A stretch of DNA of 64,000 nt from a marine actinobacterium MedAcidi-G3 (lineage in GTDB: Bacteria > Actinomycetota > Acidimicrobiia > Acidimicrobiales > Poriferisodalaceae): contig JUEP01000003.1 of the NCBI GenBank assembly GCA_000817105.1, positions 1 to 64,000 on the forward strand, written 5' to 3'. The position numbers were made by a program, and so were the translations under genes. This document shows positions 1-11,544 of this stretch, piece by piece. Positions within the stretch are counted from its first letter, which is position 1. Each line of letters opens with the position of its first letter. Below the pieces are notes generated by a model. It ran no database searches and was not told where the DNA came from. It was given only the letters and a program-made list of their open reading frames with translations.

Positions 1-137
1 GGAGTGACATCCACACCTGCTTCGTTGAGTGCTGTGGCGGTCCCACCGCTGGACACAATGTCCCAGCCAAGTGCAGCTAAAGCTTTTGCTGTTTCTATGA
101 CTCCGGTTTTGTCGTATACGGATATCAGTGCTCTCAT
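1..137 (-). CDS. purH: Bifunctional purine biosynthesis protein PurH, N-terminal fragment
   Basis: Only the first 45 codons are inside the window; the gene runs off the left edge. The visible N-terminus reads [20 protein letters not shown], followed shortly by [12 protein letters not shown]. This is the start of the MGS-like IMP cyclohydrolase domain of PurH, which carries out the last two steps of IMP synthesis (AICAR formylation and ring closure). The ATG overlaps the purN stop by four bases (ATGA), so the two are translationally coupled. PurN-PurH adjacency is standard in actinobacteria. The rest of the protein cannot be seen. Confidence 0.9.
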   Translation of the reverse strand, partial: MRALISVYDKTGVIETAKALAALGWDIVSSGGTATALNEAGVDVT

Positions 138-700
138 CGTTGTTTCTCCATCTGGGCAAGGAACGTTTTGATAGTGGCGGGGTAGAGATCGCGTTCGGTC
201 AGTTTGATTCGTTCATGAAGCGAAGCTTCATCATCATCGTCTCGTATTTCGACCGGTGATTGAGCGAGGATTGGGCCGGCGTCAACTTCGAGTGTTGCTA
301 TGTGCACAGTGCACCCTGTGACTCGCACTCCATGTCTAAGCGCGTCGGTGACTGCGTGCCACCCGGGGAACGACGGGAGAAGCGATGGGTGTGTGTTCAG
401 CACTCGACCCTCGTATGCGTCGAAAAAGGGTGCCCCTAATATGGTTCCGAATCCGGCCATTGCCACGACTTCTATATTCGCCGCTCTTAAGGCAGCAACA
501 ACTTCAGTCGAGTATTGATCACGGTCAAATTCTCTTCCGAAGTTATTGCGTTCCACAAGGACGACAGGAATGCCGTCTGCTTCTGCTAAATCGATTGCGC
601 TGCAACGTCTATCAACTAAGACCGCGGCGACTTCAACATCAGCATTAATGATGGCTTTACATATTGAGCCGGTTCCAGATGCAAGTACCGCGAGGCGCAC
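134..700 (-). CDS. purN: Phosphoribosylglycinamide formyltransferase (PurN)
   Basis: The 188-residue product transfers a formyl group from 10-formyl-THF to GAR in purine synthesis. The family residues are present: an N-terminal ASGTGS phosphate-binding loop (residues 7-12), the [12 protein letters not shown] signature with N102 and H104, and D140 in EVDAGPI. Length is normal. The start is GTG; an in-frame stop lies just upstream, and an AAGGG stretch directly abuts it, so the ribosome site is not ideal. The gene follows sucD by 24 bases and overlaps purH by four, suggesting a sucC-sucD-purN-purH transcription unit. Confidence 0.95.
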   Translation of the reverse strand: MRLAVLASGTGSICKAIINADVEVAAVLVDRRCSAIDLAEADGIPVVLVERNNFGREFDRDQYSTEVVAALRAANIEVVAMAGFGTILGAPFFDAYEGRVLNTHPSLLPSFPGWHAVTDALRHGVRVTGCTVHIATLEVDAGPILAQSPVEIRDDDDEASLHERIKLTERDLYPATIKTFLAQMEKQR

Positions 701-724
701 CCCTTGGAACCTAGTTGGCGTTTG

Positions 725-1609
725 CTATAAGGAGGCGACGATCTCTGCCATGAGTTCACCGGCTTCGGTCGGGTTTAGACCGACTTTGACTCCGGCGTCG
801 CGCAAGGCTTCCATCTTTGCGTCGGCGGTTCCTTTGCCTCCAGAGACGATGGCTCCGGCGTGTCCCATTTTCTTTCCTGGGGGTGCTGTCACCCCTGCGA
901 TGTAGGACGACACCGGTTTTGTCATGTGGTTCTTTATGAAGTCGGCGGCTTCTTCTTCTGCTGATCCGCCTATTTCACCGATCATCATGACTGCGTGTGT
1001 GTCGGGGTCGGCTTCAAATGCCGCAAGACAGTCGATAAATGAGGTCCCAGGTACTGGGTCTCCACCAATCCCGACGCATGTCGTGACACCAATGTCTTTT
1101 TGCTGCAATTCGTAAAGAGCTTGGTAAGTCAGGGTGCCTGACCGACTGACTATGCCGACCGGTCCACCCGCTTTAGCTATGTGCCCTGCGGTGATACCAA
1201 TATTGCATTGTCCGGGACTAATGATGCCTGGACAGTTAGGTCCAAGCAGTTGAACGTCTGGGTATTGGGCTTTGAGTTCGTTGTAGAAAGTCGCTTCGTC
1301 GTGGGCGGGCACACCTTCGGTTATGCACACGATGAATTTGATTCCACCAGCTGCTGCGTCCATGACTGCTGAATACACGCCTGCAGCGGGAATGAAGATG
1401 CAAGATGCGGTCGCTCCTGTTGCTTCTACTGCTTCTGCACAGTTAGCGAAGATGGGTATCCCATCAACGTCTTCTCCAGCTTTTTTGGGGTTGGTTCCGC
1501 CGACGACCTGAGTTCCGTAGTCGCGATTGAGTAAACCGTAGTAACGACCTTGGCTTCCTGTGAGTCCTTGGTAGATGACTTTGGTGTTGCTGTCTACGAA
1601 GATGCTCAT
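725..1609 (-). CDS. sucD: Succinyl-CoA synthetase alpha subunit
   Basis: The 294-residue alpha subunit of succinate-CoA ligase interconverts succinyl-CoA and succinate in the TCA cycle with formation of a nucleoside triphosphate. Seen directly: the N-terminal CoA-binding Rossmann region ([11 protein letters not shown]), the [10 protein letters not shown] motif near residues 121-130, and the GHAGA loop holding the phosphorylated histidine, H250. Length matches the family. The start overlaps the sucC stop by four bases, as expected for a stoichiometric heterodimer. Confidence 0.97.
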   Translation of the reverse strand: MSIFVDSNTKVIYQGLTGSQGRYYGLLNRDYGTQVVGGTNPKKAGEDVDGIPIFANCAEAVEATGATASCIFIPAAGVYSAVMDAAAGGIKFIVCITEGVPAHDEATFYNELKAQYPDVQLLGPNCPGIISPGQCNIGITAGHIAKAGGPVGIVSRSGTLTYQALYELQQKDIGVTTCVGIGGDPVPGTSFIDCLAAFEADPDTHAVMMIGEIGGSAEEEAADFIKNHMTKPVSSYIAGVTAPPGKKMGHAGAIVSGGKGTADAKMEALRDAGVKVGLNPTEAGELMAEIVASL

Positions 1610-2757
1610 GCGACTGCTCCCTTGGCGAGTTCGACGACTTTTTTGGCGGCGTCGAGCATGGTTGGTTCCATCATTAATTTGTCGTTAAGTGCTGGTTGAA
1701 GAATTTCTCTTCCTTCGTCTGCGTTGGTGCCGTCAAGTCGAATGACGATTGGGGCATCAATGTCGACTCTGTTGAGGGCTTCGATGATTCCGTTGGCTAC
1801 CTCTTCGCCTCGGGTGATTCCACCAAAAATGTTGATGAAGATAGATTTGACTTCGGGGTCATTGTTGATGACTTCTAGGGCTCCTGCCATGACATCTGCG
1901 TTGGCTCCGCCGCCGATATCGAGGAAGTTTGCTGGTTTTCCTCCGACTTGGTTCACAACATCGACGGTTGACATCGCAAGTCCGGCCCCGTTTGCGATGA
2001 CGCCGACGCTGCCCTCAAGCCCAACATATTGGAGACCTTTCTCATGCGCTGCTTCTTCTCGTTCGTCTCGGGGTTGGGTTTCGTCGAATTCTGCGTAATC
2101 CTCATGCCGGAAAATTGAGTTTGAGTCGAGCGTGACTTTGGCGTCGAGAACGTGAACTCGGTTGTCGGGTGTGAGGATAAGCGGGTTGATCTCGACAAGA
2201 TCAGCGTCGCCTTGAACGTATGCGTCGTAGAGCTGCATGGCGATATCGACAGCACCTTCGACGGCGACGGGGTTGAGGTTGGCTCCGTCTACCCATGCTT
2301 GCGCTGCTTCTCGGGTAAGACCGACAGCCGGGTCAACATGAATCTTGCTGATGGCGTCAGGGTTTTCTGCAGCCACCGTTTCTATTTCGACGCCTCCTTC
2401 TGCTGACAACATTCCTAAGTGTTGTTTCGCTGAACGGTCGAGCGTGAAACTGGCGTAGTACTCCTCGGATATGTCGCTGGCTTTTTCGATCCATAGGCGT
2501 TGGACAATGTGACCATTTATGTCTAATCCCAAGATGTTGCTGGCGTGTTCTTGTACGTCTTCAACACTTGCTGCAAATTTCACTCCGCCAGCTTTACCTC
2601 GACCACCTGTGTGGACTTGGGCTTTCACCATTACTGGTGTTCCGAGGCGTTCCGCCGCATCAACAGCTTCTTGAACTGTGAATGCGACCTCGCCATCAGA
2701 GACGGGCATCCCGAACTGTTTAAAGAACTGTTTGCCTTGGTATTCGAAGAGATCCAC
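1606..2757 (-). CDS. sucC: Succinyl-CoA synthetase beta subunit
   Basis: The 383-residue ATP-grasp beta subunit is the partner of sucD. It begins MDLFEYQGKQFFKQFG and carries KAQVHTGGRGKAGGVK (nucleotide binding), EINPL near residue 190, and the FGGITRGEEVANGI segment typical of the C-terminal domain. The start codon is GTG, preceded by AGGAG at good spacing. The upstream 104 bases separate it from a divergent crotonase gene, so its promoter probably lies there; a TAGTAT hexamer is present without a convincing -35. Confidence 0.97.
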   Translation of the reverse strand: MDLFEYQGKQFFKQFGMPVSDGEVAFTVQEAVDAAERLGTPVMVKAQVHTGGRGKAGGVKFAASVEDVQEHASNILGLDINGHIVQRLWIEKASDISEEYYASFTLDRSAKQHLGMLSAEGGVEIETVAAENPDAISKIHVDPAVGLTREAAQAWVDGANLNPVAVEGAVDIAMQLYDAYVQGDADLVEINPLILTPDNRVHVLDAKVTLDSNSIFRHEDYAEFDETQPRDEREEAAHEKGLQYVGLEGSVGVIANGAGLAMSTVDVVNQVGGKPANFLDIGGGANADVMAGALEVINNDPEVKSIFINIFGGITRGEEVANGIIEALNRVDIDAPIVIRLDGTNADEGREILQPALNDKLMMEPTMLDAAKKVVELAKGAVA

Positions 2758-2861
2758 TGGGGGCTCCTGTCTTGGCTTGGTGCAGGGAGATGAGGTTTCC
2801 CTACGAATTCGACATACTAGGTGGATTGGAGAGGTAACTGTCTATTGAAAGTGGTGTTTCG

Positions 2862-3686
2862 ATGCGCGAATTTGAAACTGGTACTGATGTGATGCTGGCC
2901 AGACGTGAGGGTCAAGTAGCGGTGCTGACCTTTAACCGGCCAGATGCTCGCAACGCGTTGCATCCAGAAACGTATGTTGCGTTTGAAAAGTTGCTGCCTC
3001 AGCTAGCGGAAGATCCGCAAGTTGGAGCATTAATGCTGACTGGTGCTGGTGGCGCTTTTTGTGCTGGAGGTGATGTTAAAGGCATGAACGCCCGTAACTC
3101 TGGTACGGCTCCAACCGCAGCGAGTTTCGAGTCAAATGTTGATGATTTGCGGCAACGACAACGAACGGTGTCTGCTGCGTTACAAAATTTTCCGAAGGTC
3201 ACCGTGGCCGCAATCGATGGTGCAGCCGCTGGCGCTGGTTTGTCGATCGCTTTGGCATGTGACCTGAGGGTGGCTTCGCCTCGAGCGATTTTTACTACCG
3301 CGTTCGCGAAGGTCGGTTTTTCAGGCGATTTTGGTGGCAGTTGGTTCTTAACGCAGCTCGTGGGAGCAGCAAAGGCTCGCGAACTGTATTTGACCGCCGA
3401 TCGTTTTGACGCTCTCGAAGCCTTATCGCTCAATGTTGTGAACAAAGTGCTCGAAGACGAGGATTTTGAGGCTGCTGCTGTTGCTTACGTTGCCCGCTTT
3501 GCGGAAGGCCCGTTGGTAGCGCAGCGCTACATGAAAGAAAACCTCAACCGGGCCCTGACTTCAGATTTGTTGACGTGCTTAGACGCGGAGGCAATGGCAA
3601 TGAGTCGTTGTCGTTCTACTGAGGATCACAAAGAGGCGGTCGCAGCGTTTGTTGAGAAGCGGGCCCCGGATTTTACTGGCAGGTAA
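2862..3686 (+). CDS. Enoyl-CoA hydratase/isomerase family protein (PaaG-like)
   Basis: A 274-residue crotonase-fold protein on the opposite strand to its neighbours. The first oxyanion segment is GAFCAGGDVKGM and the second is GAAAGAGLSIALACDLRVAS. The region that holds catalytic Glu in hydratases reads KVGFSGDFGGSWFL, with Asp rather than Glu. That resembles the ring-opening isomerase PaaG and Delta3-Delta2-enoyl-CoA isomerases more than true hydratases. It ends in AFVEKRAPDFTGR, a typical crotonase C-terminus. The substrate cannot be read from the sequence. It ends four bases before the convergent pcrA gene. A later ATG at codon 11 is also possible. Confidence 0.85.
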   Translation: MREFETGTDVMLARREGQVAVLTFNRPDARNALHPETYVAFEKLLPQLAEDPQVGALMLTGAGGAFCAGGDVKGMNARNSGTAPTAASFESNVDDLRQRQRTVSAALQNFPKVTVAAIDGAAAGAGLSIALACDLRVASPRAIFTTAFAKVGFSGDFGGSWFLTQLVGAAKARELYLTADRFDALEALSLNVVNKVLEDEDFEAAAVAYVARFAEGPLVAQRYMKENLNRALTSDLLTCLDAEAMAMSRCRSTEDHKEAVAAFVEKRAPDFTGR

Positions 3687-3689
3687 CTC

Positions 3690-5918
3690 TCAGCTTGATG
3701 GTTTTTGGAGGTTCGCCCAACCTAAGAGAAGAGTTTTCTCTCCGATATCGGCAAAGTTGATGGTGACTTCAGCGTTATCTCCTGATCCCTGGAGCTGAAG
3801 TATTACTCCTTCTCCAAACTTCTGGTGATGAACGTCGTCACCTACTTTGAGGTCCAGTGACGGACCTGTGGGTTGTTGGTTCCCTGCGGCGATAGCTTTT
3901 TCGATGATGCGTTCCCGGGCCCGTTCTCGACGTTCGGCTCGTTTATCTTCATTAACTTCCACAGGAGCGGTCGCTGACACAGTTGTGCGACCAGCTTTAT
4001 GTATTCCTCTCGGGCTCCGGTCATCAACAAGTTCGTCCGGTATTTCGCGCAGAAATCGGCTGGGAGTGTTGTATTGCTGTTGCCCGTAGATCCAACGGCT
4101 TTCGGCCAAGGTTAGATATAGCTGTTCTTCGGCTCGGGTTATTCCCACATAGGCGAGGCGACGTTCTTCTTCAAGTTGGTCGGGGTCGCCAAGCGACATG
4201 AAGGATGGAAAAATTCCATCTTCCATACCGACAACAAACACGATCGGAAACTCGAGTCCCTTAGCGGTGTGAAGTGTCATAAGAGTGACTTCTGATTGGT
4301 CGTCAAGTTCGTCGGTAGGTGAAACAAGTGAAACCTGTTCTAGGAATTCGTGACAAGTTTCATATTGTTCGGCCGAACCGATGAGCTCTGCGAGGTTCTC
4401 AAGTCGTCCTTCAGCTTCTATTGACCGTTCATCCCGTAATTCTTCGATGTACCCAGAACGTTCGAGCGCGAGTTGCAGTAGTTCGGCTGGCCCGTCCGAT
4501 ACGCGGTTCGAGAGCTGACGGAGAAGTTCTGTGAAGTTAGCGAGTCCTTTCTTCGCTGGGCCGCTAATTCCTACTTCCGGCCAATCGTTTAGCGCCTCGT
4601 AGAATGGCACTCCGTTGCTATTGGCGTATTGGTCAAGCCGTGTGACGCTGCTGTCGCCGATGCCGCGTTTCGGCACGTTGAGAACGCGTTTCAATGAGAC
4701 TTCGTCAGCTGGGTTGACGACAGCTCGCAAATAGGCGAGTGCGTCTTTGACTTCTCGTCTGTCATAAAAGCGGGTGCCGCCAACTACGCGATACGGCACG
4801 GAAACTCCTGCTAAACGTTCTTCAAGAATTCGACTTTGTGCGTTCGCTCGATAGAAAATTGCGACGTCGCTCCATCGAAGCCCGCCTTGCCCGTGGAGTC
4901 GTTGTAGCTCGCCGATAATCCAGGCTGCTTCGTCGACTTCGTCGTCGGCGCGATACATGACGATCTTGTCTCCGCCTGACTTATCAGTCCACAGTTCTTT
5001 CGGTTTACGACCGTAATTGTTGGATATAACGGAGTTCGCCGCATCGAGGATTGTTTGTGTAGACCGATAGTTCTGGTCGAGTACGACCACACCGGTATCG
5101 GGGAACGCTTTTTCGAATTCGAGAATGTTTCGTATATCTGCTCCGCGAAACGCATAGACCGACTGGTCGCTGTCGCCAACTACGAAAACGTTTCGGTGCT
5201 TGTCTCCGAGCTTGAGGACAATGTCGTTTTGTGCAGGGTTGGTGTCTTGATATTCGTCGACCAAAACATGTTGGAAACGTTCTTGATAGTGGCTTAAAGC
5301 GTTCGGGAAGTTATCGAACAGTTGGACGGTAACGGTTAGAAGGTCATCAAAATCCATGGCGCCGGCTGAGCGGAGACGCCGTTGGTATTCGTCATAGATT
5401 TCCGCAATTTTGCGACCAAAAATGCCGTCGGCTCTATCGAGTGCAGCGTCGGTTGATATGAGCTCATTCTTGAGGTTAGAGATCTGTGCGTGAACACTTC
5501 GAGCCACAAATTTTTTGTTATCGAGCCCGAGATCGCGCACCACGTAGCCGGTGAGGCGAGTGGCGTCTGCTTGATCGTAAATTGAGAACGCGCTGGGATA
5601 TCCGAGTTGCTCTGCGTCACGGCGGAGGATACGAACACAAGCCGAGTGGAAGGTGGACACCCACATTTTTTCTGCGACCGGTCCGACAAGAGCAGCAACT
5701 CGGTCTTTCATTTCTTGAGCTGCTTTATTGGTGAAGGTTATGGCGAGGATTTGGAACGGGTTGATGTTGTCTTCTTGGATCAGGTGGGCGATGCGCTGGG
5801 TAAGAACTCGTGTTTTCCCCGAGCCTGCGCCAGCGACAACCAGCAGTGGTCCACCCCGATGAATAACAGCGTCATGTTGGGCGGGGTTAAGGCCTTGAAG
5901 GATGTCTGGAGAGTTCAT
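3690..5918 (-). CDS. pcrA: ATP-dependent DNA helicase PcrA/UvrD1
   Basis: The 742-residue superfamily 1A 3'-5' helicase acts in nucleotide excision repair and replication restart. Visible motifs include Walker A GAGSGKTR near residue 31, the DEYQDTNPAQ box, QNYRST, TLMTLHTAKGLEFP and GITRAEEQLYL. The C-terminal segment VGDDVHHQKFGEGVI onward is the small Tudor-like domain that contacts RNA polymerase in PcrA homologues. In Mycobacterium the equivalent gene, uvrD1, also lies beside sucCD. It follows argJ by eight bases, consistent with a guaA-argJ-pcrA unit. Confidence 0.96.
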   Translation of the reverse strand: MNSPDILQGLNPAQHDAVIHRGGPLLVVAGAGSGKTRVLTQRIAHLIQEDNINPFQILAITFTNKAAQEMKDRVAALVGPVAEKMWVSTFHSACVRILRRDAEQLGYPSAFSIYDQADATRLTGYVVRDLGLDNKKFVARSVHAQISNLKNELISTDAALDRADGIFGRKIAEIYDEYQRRLRSAGAMDFDDLLTVTVQLFDNFPNALSHYQERFQHVLVDEYQDTNPAQNDIVLKLGDKHRNVFVVGDSDQSVYAFRGADIRNILEFEKAFPDTGVVVLDQNYRSTQTILDAANSVISNNYGRKPKELWTDKSGGDKIVMYRADDEVDEAAWIIGELQRLHGQGGLRWSDVAIFYRANAQSRILEERLAGVSVPYRVVGGTRFYDRREVKDALAYLRAVVNPADEVSLKRVLNVPKRGIGDSSVTRLDQYANSNGVPFYEALNDWPEVGISGPAKKGLANFTELLRQLSNRVSDGPAELLQLALERSGYIEELRDERSIEAEGRLENLAELIGSAEQYETCHEFLEQVSLVSPTDELDDQSEVTLMTLHTAKGLEFPIVFVVGMEDGIFPSFMSLGDPDQLEEERRLAYVGITRAEEQLYLTLAESRWIYGQQQYNTPSRFLREIPDELVDDRSPRGIHKAGRTTVSATAPVEVNEDKRAERRERARERIIEKAIAAGNQQPTGPSLDLKVGDDVHHQKFGEGVILQLQGSGDNAEVTINFADIGEKTLLLGWANLQKPSS

Positions 5919-5926
5919 GCCGACAT

Positions 5927-7075
5927 TTAGGTGGTGTAGTCAGCGTTGATGCGCACGTATCCATCGGTCAGGTCGCACCCATAGGCCGTGAATGTTCCAT
6001 TGCCGACACCCAAATCTGCGGTAATACGGACCTCGTCGCTGCCCAGATAGGTTTCTAATTCCGTTAGTTTTTGGGGACTAACAGGTGTGGGGTACACCTC
6101 GTGGTCACCAAAATAGATCGCCACATCTTGTTGGTTGATATCGGCGTCACCACATTTTCCAATTGCCATAGCAACGCGTCCCCAGTTCGGGTCTCGCCCG
6201 TGAATTGCTGTTTTAACTAGCGGCGAGTTAACGATTGCCTTAGCTACTCGCCTTGCTTGTTCCTCATCGCGAGCTGACGTGACATCCACAACAATTAGTG
6301 TTTCTGCACCCTCGCCGTCGGCTGCGAGTTGGCGGGTCAGGCTCAAACACACTGCTGCTAGCGCACTCTCAAATTGGTCCTCTGCGACAACGCCCGCCTG
6401 CCCTGACGCTAGGACGATGGCCATGTCACTTGTTGAGGTATCTGTGTCTACGCTCAAAGCATTGAAGGTCTTATCTACGATTCGCCGAAAGATTTCGTCG
6501 AGTCTGTCCGAGTTGATTTCAGCATCGGTGGTGATGACGGCAATCATTGTCGCCATATTCGGTTCAATCATGCCGACACCTTTTGCGACCCCAACAATCG
6601 TGGCTGGGCCAACGGAAGCTGATGCGACTTTTGGATGAGTATCGGTAGTCATTATCGCGGCTGCTGCCGCTTCTGCTTCTCTTCCCGAAAATGGCGATTT
6701 CAGCTGGGAGAGGTAGTCCCGAATTCTGTCCATTGGGTATTGGACACCGATTACACCAGTTGAGCCGAGGATAATTTCACTTGGCTCTGCGTTCACAGTT
6801 GCTGCGACAAGTTCGGTGATTTCTTCGGCATTGGAGCGGCCTGTTTCGCCGGTTGCCACATTGGCATTCTTCGAGATAATGGCTACGGCTTTCGCGCTAC
6901 CGGTGGCGATGTTTTGTTTAGAGATTTCGATGTTGGGTCCAGCGAATCGGCTTTGCGTGAATACTCCTGCGACTGCACTGTTGGAATCAGCGGTGAGCAC
7001 CATGAGGTCATTGGTGTTGTCTTTGATGCCTACATTGCCTACGTGGAGAGCAAATCCTTTCGGGAAGTTGGTCAT
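5927..7075 (-). CDS. argJ: Bifunctional ornithine acetyltransferase / N-acetylglutamate synthase (ArgJ)
   Basis: A 382-residue member of the ArgJ/OAT family, which recycles the acetyl group in arginine biosynthesis. The self-cleavage site is intact: KGVGMIEPNMATMIAV with nucleophilic Thr176, where the precursor splits into alpha and beta chains. The C-terminus ENDs with a DGYVRINADYTT segment typical of the family. No other arg gene lies in the window; argJ sits alone between guaA and pcrA. Whether it is mono- or bifunctional cannot be decided without knowing if argA or argE exist elsewhere. Confidence 0.95.
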   Translation of the reverse strand: MTNFPKGFALHVGNVGIKDNTNDLMVLTADSNSAVAGVFTQSRFAGPNIEISKQNIATGSAKAVAIISKNANVATGETGRSNAEEITELVAATVNAEPSEIILGSTGVIGVQYPMDRIRDYLSQLKSPFSGREAEAAAAAIMTTDTHPKVASASVGPATIVGVAKGVGMIEPNMATMIAVITTDAEINSDRLDEIFRRIVDKTFNALSVDTDTSTSDMAIVLASGQAGVVAEDQFESALAAVCLSLTRQLAADGEGAETLIVVDVTSARDEEQARRVAKAIVNSPLVKTAIHGRDPNWGRVAMAIGKCGDADINQQDVAIYFGDHEVYPTPVSPQKLTELETYLGSDEVRITADLGVGNGTFTAYGCDLTDGYVRINADYTT

Positions 7076-7079
7076 CTAT

Positions 7080-8633
7080 TCACTCCCACTCGATGGTGCC
7101 GGGAGGTTTCGAGGTGATGTCGTAGACGACTCGATTGACGCCTTCGACCTCGTTGATGATTCGTGACGACATGTTTTCGAGTATGTCGTATGGAAGTCGA
7201 GCCCAGTCTGCGGTCATAGCGTCTTCGCTTGTGACAGCGCGAATAATGATGGGTCGAGCGTAGGTGCGTTCGTCTCCCATGACGCCGACACTACGAATGT
7301 CAGCAAGGACGGCAAATGCTTGCCATATTTCCCGTTCCAGTCCCGCCTGGGCAATTTCTTCTCTGACTATCGCGTCGGCGTGTTGAAGTAACGAAACAGC
7401 TTCTGGAGTTACTTCGCCAATAATGCGAACCCCTAGCCCCGGTCCCGGGAATGGTTGCCGCCAAACAATTTCGTCAGGCAGTCCCAGTTCGGATCCGACC
7501 GCGCGAACTTCATCTTTGAATAGGTTTCGAAGTGGTTCCACTAGTTCGAATTCCATGTCGTCAGGAAGCCCACCTACGTTGTGGTGGCTTTTTATTTTTG
7601 CTGCTTCGCTGGTTCCTGATTCGATCACGTCGGGGTAGAGGGTCCCTTGCACTAGAAAATCGGCGTCGGTAATCCCTCCTTGCGCTTGTTCGAAAATTCT
7701 GATGAATTTTTCGCCAATAATCTTTCTTTTGTCTTCAGGGTCGGTGACTCCCTGGAGCGCTTCGAAGAACGTATCGGCAGCATGTTCGTGAATAAGTTCG
7801 ATGCCTTGGGTTCGTTGGAACGTTTCGACGACTTGCTCTCCTTCTCCGAGACGCATCAGCCCTGTGTCGACAAAGACACACACAAGTTGAGCTCCGATGG
7901 CTTTGTGGACCAGGGCGGCAGCGACAGCGCTGTCAACGCCTCCTGAAAGCCCGCATATAGCGCGACCGTTCTTGACCTGTTGTCGGATTGCTTCAACGCT
8001 TTCGTCAATGACGTTGGTCATAGTCCAGTCAGCTCGACACTTCGCTATGTCGATCAAGAATCTTTCGAGAAGCCTCTGGCCGTGGGGCGTATGGACGACT
8101 TCTGGGTGGTATTGAACTCCGTAAATATGTTGGTCACTATTTTCTATGACAGCTGCGGGAGCATCACTGGTAGATGCGGTGATGCTGAAACCTTCAGGTG
8201 CTTGGGTGATGGCATCAAAGTGGGACATCCATACAGAATCGCCGGCGGCAATGTCGTCGGGAAGTAGTTGCGATGCTTGGCTGTTTGGCTGAAGTTCAGT
8301 TCTGCCGTATTCACCTCGCCCGCTTCGATCAACGGTTCCTCCCAACTGGTGCGCTAAGAGCTGAGCTCCGTAACAAATTCCGAGGATGGGAATCCCTAAT
8401 TGGTAGATCCCAGAATCAAGTGTCGGTGCCCCTTCAGTGTGAACCGATTTGGGTCCACCAGACAAGATGATTGCGGCCGGTTTACGTTCAGCGATTTCGT
8501 CGGCAGTGATGGTGTTCGGCACAATTTCGCTGTACACACGCGCTTCGCGAACTCGGCGAGCTATGAGTTGGGCATATTGGGCGCCAAAATCGACGACCAG
8601 AACTATTTCATGGGCGTTATCGACCTGGGCCAT
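7080..8633 (-). CDS. guaA: GMP synthase (glutamine-hydrolysing)
   Basis: A 517-residue two-domain enzyme that aminates XMP to GMP. The N-terminal class I glutamine amidotransferase has Cys87 in [10 protein letters not shown] and the His/Glu pair in YGVQYHPEV. The ATP pyrophosphatase P-loop [12 protein letters not shown] follows. The C-terminal dimerisation domain ends in [11 protein letters not shown], the expected terminus. It starts 60 bases after a Nudix hydrolase gene and stops four bases before argJ. I see no purine riboswitch in the short upstream gap. Confidence 0.97.
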   Translation of the reverse strand: MAQVDNAHEIVLVVDFGAQYAQLIARRVREARVYSEIVPNTITADEIAERKPAAIILSGGPKSVHTEGAPTLDSGIYQLGIPILGICYGAQLLAHQLGGTVDRSGRGEYGRTELQPNSQASQLLPDDIAAGDSVWMSHFDAITQAPEGFSITASTSDAPAAVIENSDQHIYGVQYHPEVVHTPHGQRLLERFLIDIAKCRADWTMTNVIDESVEAIRQQVKNGRAICGLSGGVDSAVAAALVHKAIGAQLVCVFVDTGLMRLGEGEQVVETFQRTQGIELIHEHAADTFFEALQGVTDPEDKRKIIGEKFIRIFEQAQGGITDADFLVQGTLYPDVIESGTSEAAKIKSHHNVGGLPDDMEFELVEPLRNLFKDEVRAVGSELGLPDEIVWRQPFPGPGLGVRIIGEVTPEAVSLLQHADAIVREEIAQAGLEREIWQAFAVLADIRSVGVMGDERTYARPIIIRAVTSEDAMTADWARLPYDILENMSSRIINEVEGVNRVVYDITSKPPGTIEWE

Positions 8634-8693
8634 ACGTGATTCGTGGGATAGGGAAGTAATTGACTGTAGCGGCCATTGAGTCTCCAGCAGCGT

Positions 8694-9374
8694 TTATTTT
8701 GTGTCTTCTGACTCTTGAAGACCTGACATAAGAAGCTGGTGAAGCAGATTTGCTGTTGCCCCCCAGATGGTGTCTCCATAGAGTTCGAAAAAATACACTG
8801 AACGTTCTTCGTTGGAGCCAGGCCACAACCAACGTTCTTCCCGGTAAACCTCTGGGAGCATCAGTTCAGATAAGGGGACTTCCAATATTTTGTCTACTTC
8901 GGCTGGGTTGGGAGCTAGCAACGGTTTGTGAGAAAGACGAGCCACATATGGAACTATTCGTGCTTGCGACGAAACTGTTGTGAGGTGGTCAAGTTCACCG
9001 ATTTTTTGTATCAATGACCTGTCAAGGTGTACTTCTTCGTGTGCTTCTCGACAAGCTGTCTCCCACAAGGATTCATCTGGATCTTGCCCACCTCCCGGGA
9101 AACTGACCTCGCCGCTGTGAGAGCGCATCTGTTGGGTTCTGCGGGTCAAGATAACTGTTGTCTCTGGAGCTTCATAGAGGGCTATGAGAACGGCTGAGTG
9201 ACGTTTGGGGGGTGGAGCTCCGGTTAGCTGTTGGCGGGTTGGTCGAACCGCTAAATTCCGTTCGAGGGATTCCAAACTTATTTGGTTTATGTCCGCCCAA
9301 GGTGCTGAGTTTCCAAGCCTCCATTGCTGGGGCCGCGGAATACGTTGAGGACCACCGCGCTTGTTGTGCGTCAC
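8694..9374 (-). CDS. Nudix hydrolase, CoA pyrophosphatase-like
   Basis: A 226-residue Nudix protein. The Nudix box is visible as GGGQDPDESLWETACREAHE followed by EVHL, which keeps the G-x5-E-x7-RE-x2-EE pattern but has His where the usual Gly sits near its end. The SFPGGG lead-in and HSGEVSF segment resemble the NudL/CoA diphosphatase group, so a role in clearing oxidised or excess CoA is likely but inferred. The start is GTG with only a weak ribosome site. It precedes guaA and may be cotranscribed with it. Confidence 0.8.
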   Translation of the reverse strand: MTHNKRGGPQRIPRPQQWRLGNSAPWADINQISLESLERNLAVRPTRQQLTGAPPPKRHSAVLIALYEAPETTVILTRRTQQMRSHSGEVSFPGGGQDPDESLWETACREAHEEVHLDRSLIQKIGELDHLTTVSSQARIVPYVARLSHKPLLAPNPAEVDKILEVPLSELMLPEVYREERWLWPGSNEERSVYFFELYGDTIWGATANLLHQLLMSGLQESEDTK

Positions 9375-9400
9375 AACTGCAAATTTAGGAGGTTTAGGGC

Positions 9401-9435
9401 GAAAAAGCGTTGGGGCGGACCCGAAGGTCCGCCCC
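9401..9435 (-). terminator. Intrinsic terminator of groEL
   Basis: A perfect 10-bp stem (9412-9421 with 9426-9435; GGGGCGGACC paired with GGTCCGCCCC) closes a UUCG tetraloop on the transcribed strand. After AACGC comes a T5 run. It lies 22 bases after the groEL stop, the expected place for the end of the groESL transcript. Confidence 0.85.
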
Positions 9436-9457
9436 GATGCACATGAATTTAGGTGGC

Positions 9458-11399
<1,942 letters not shown>

Positions 11400-11443
11400 C
11401 AGCTGTTCGCCTCCATAGCTTGGTTATTGGGCCCATGGGAGCG

Positions 11444-11470
11444 TTAGCACTCTCACACGGGGAGTGCTAA
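11444..11470 (-). promoter_or_regulatory. CIRCE operator (HrcA binding site) of groESL
   Basis: TTAGCACTC, nine bases, then GAGTGCTAA: an exact match to both arms and the spacer length of the CIRCE consensus. It lies just upstream of groES. HrcA repressor binds this element and releases it on heat shock. The hrcA gene itself is not in the window. Confidence 0.97.
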
Positions 11471-11499
11471 CGATATTGTGATGAGTTGCCGAGAAACAA
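11470..11499 (-). promoter_or_regulatory. Candidate groESL promoter
   Basis: On the minus strand TTGTTT (-35; 11494-11499) and TATCGT (-10; 11470-11475) are 18 bases apart. The last base of the -10 is the first base of CIRCE, so bound HrcA would block polymerase. This is by eye; no start site has been mapped. Confidence 0.45.
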
Positions 11500-11544
11500 C
11501 CTGATAGGGCAACGTTTCTGAAAATTTTGGCAAATTTCTGCGTA

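Noticed and set aside
8634-8693. Purine riboswitch ahead of guaA
   Set aside because: Only 60 bases between the Nudix gene and guaA; no three-way junction pattern seen.
11515-11540. AT-rich inverted repeat downstream of tsaD as a terminator
   Set aside because: The stem is AT-only with a mismatch and no T tract in the right place; too weak to call.
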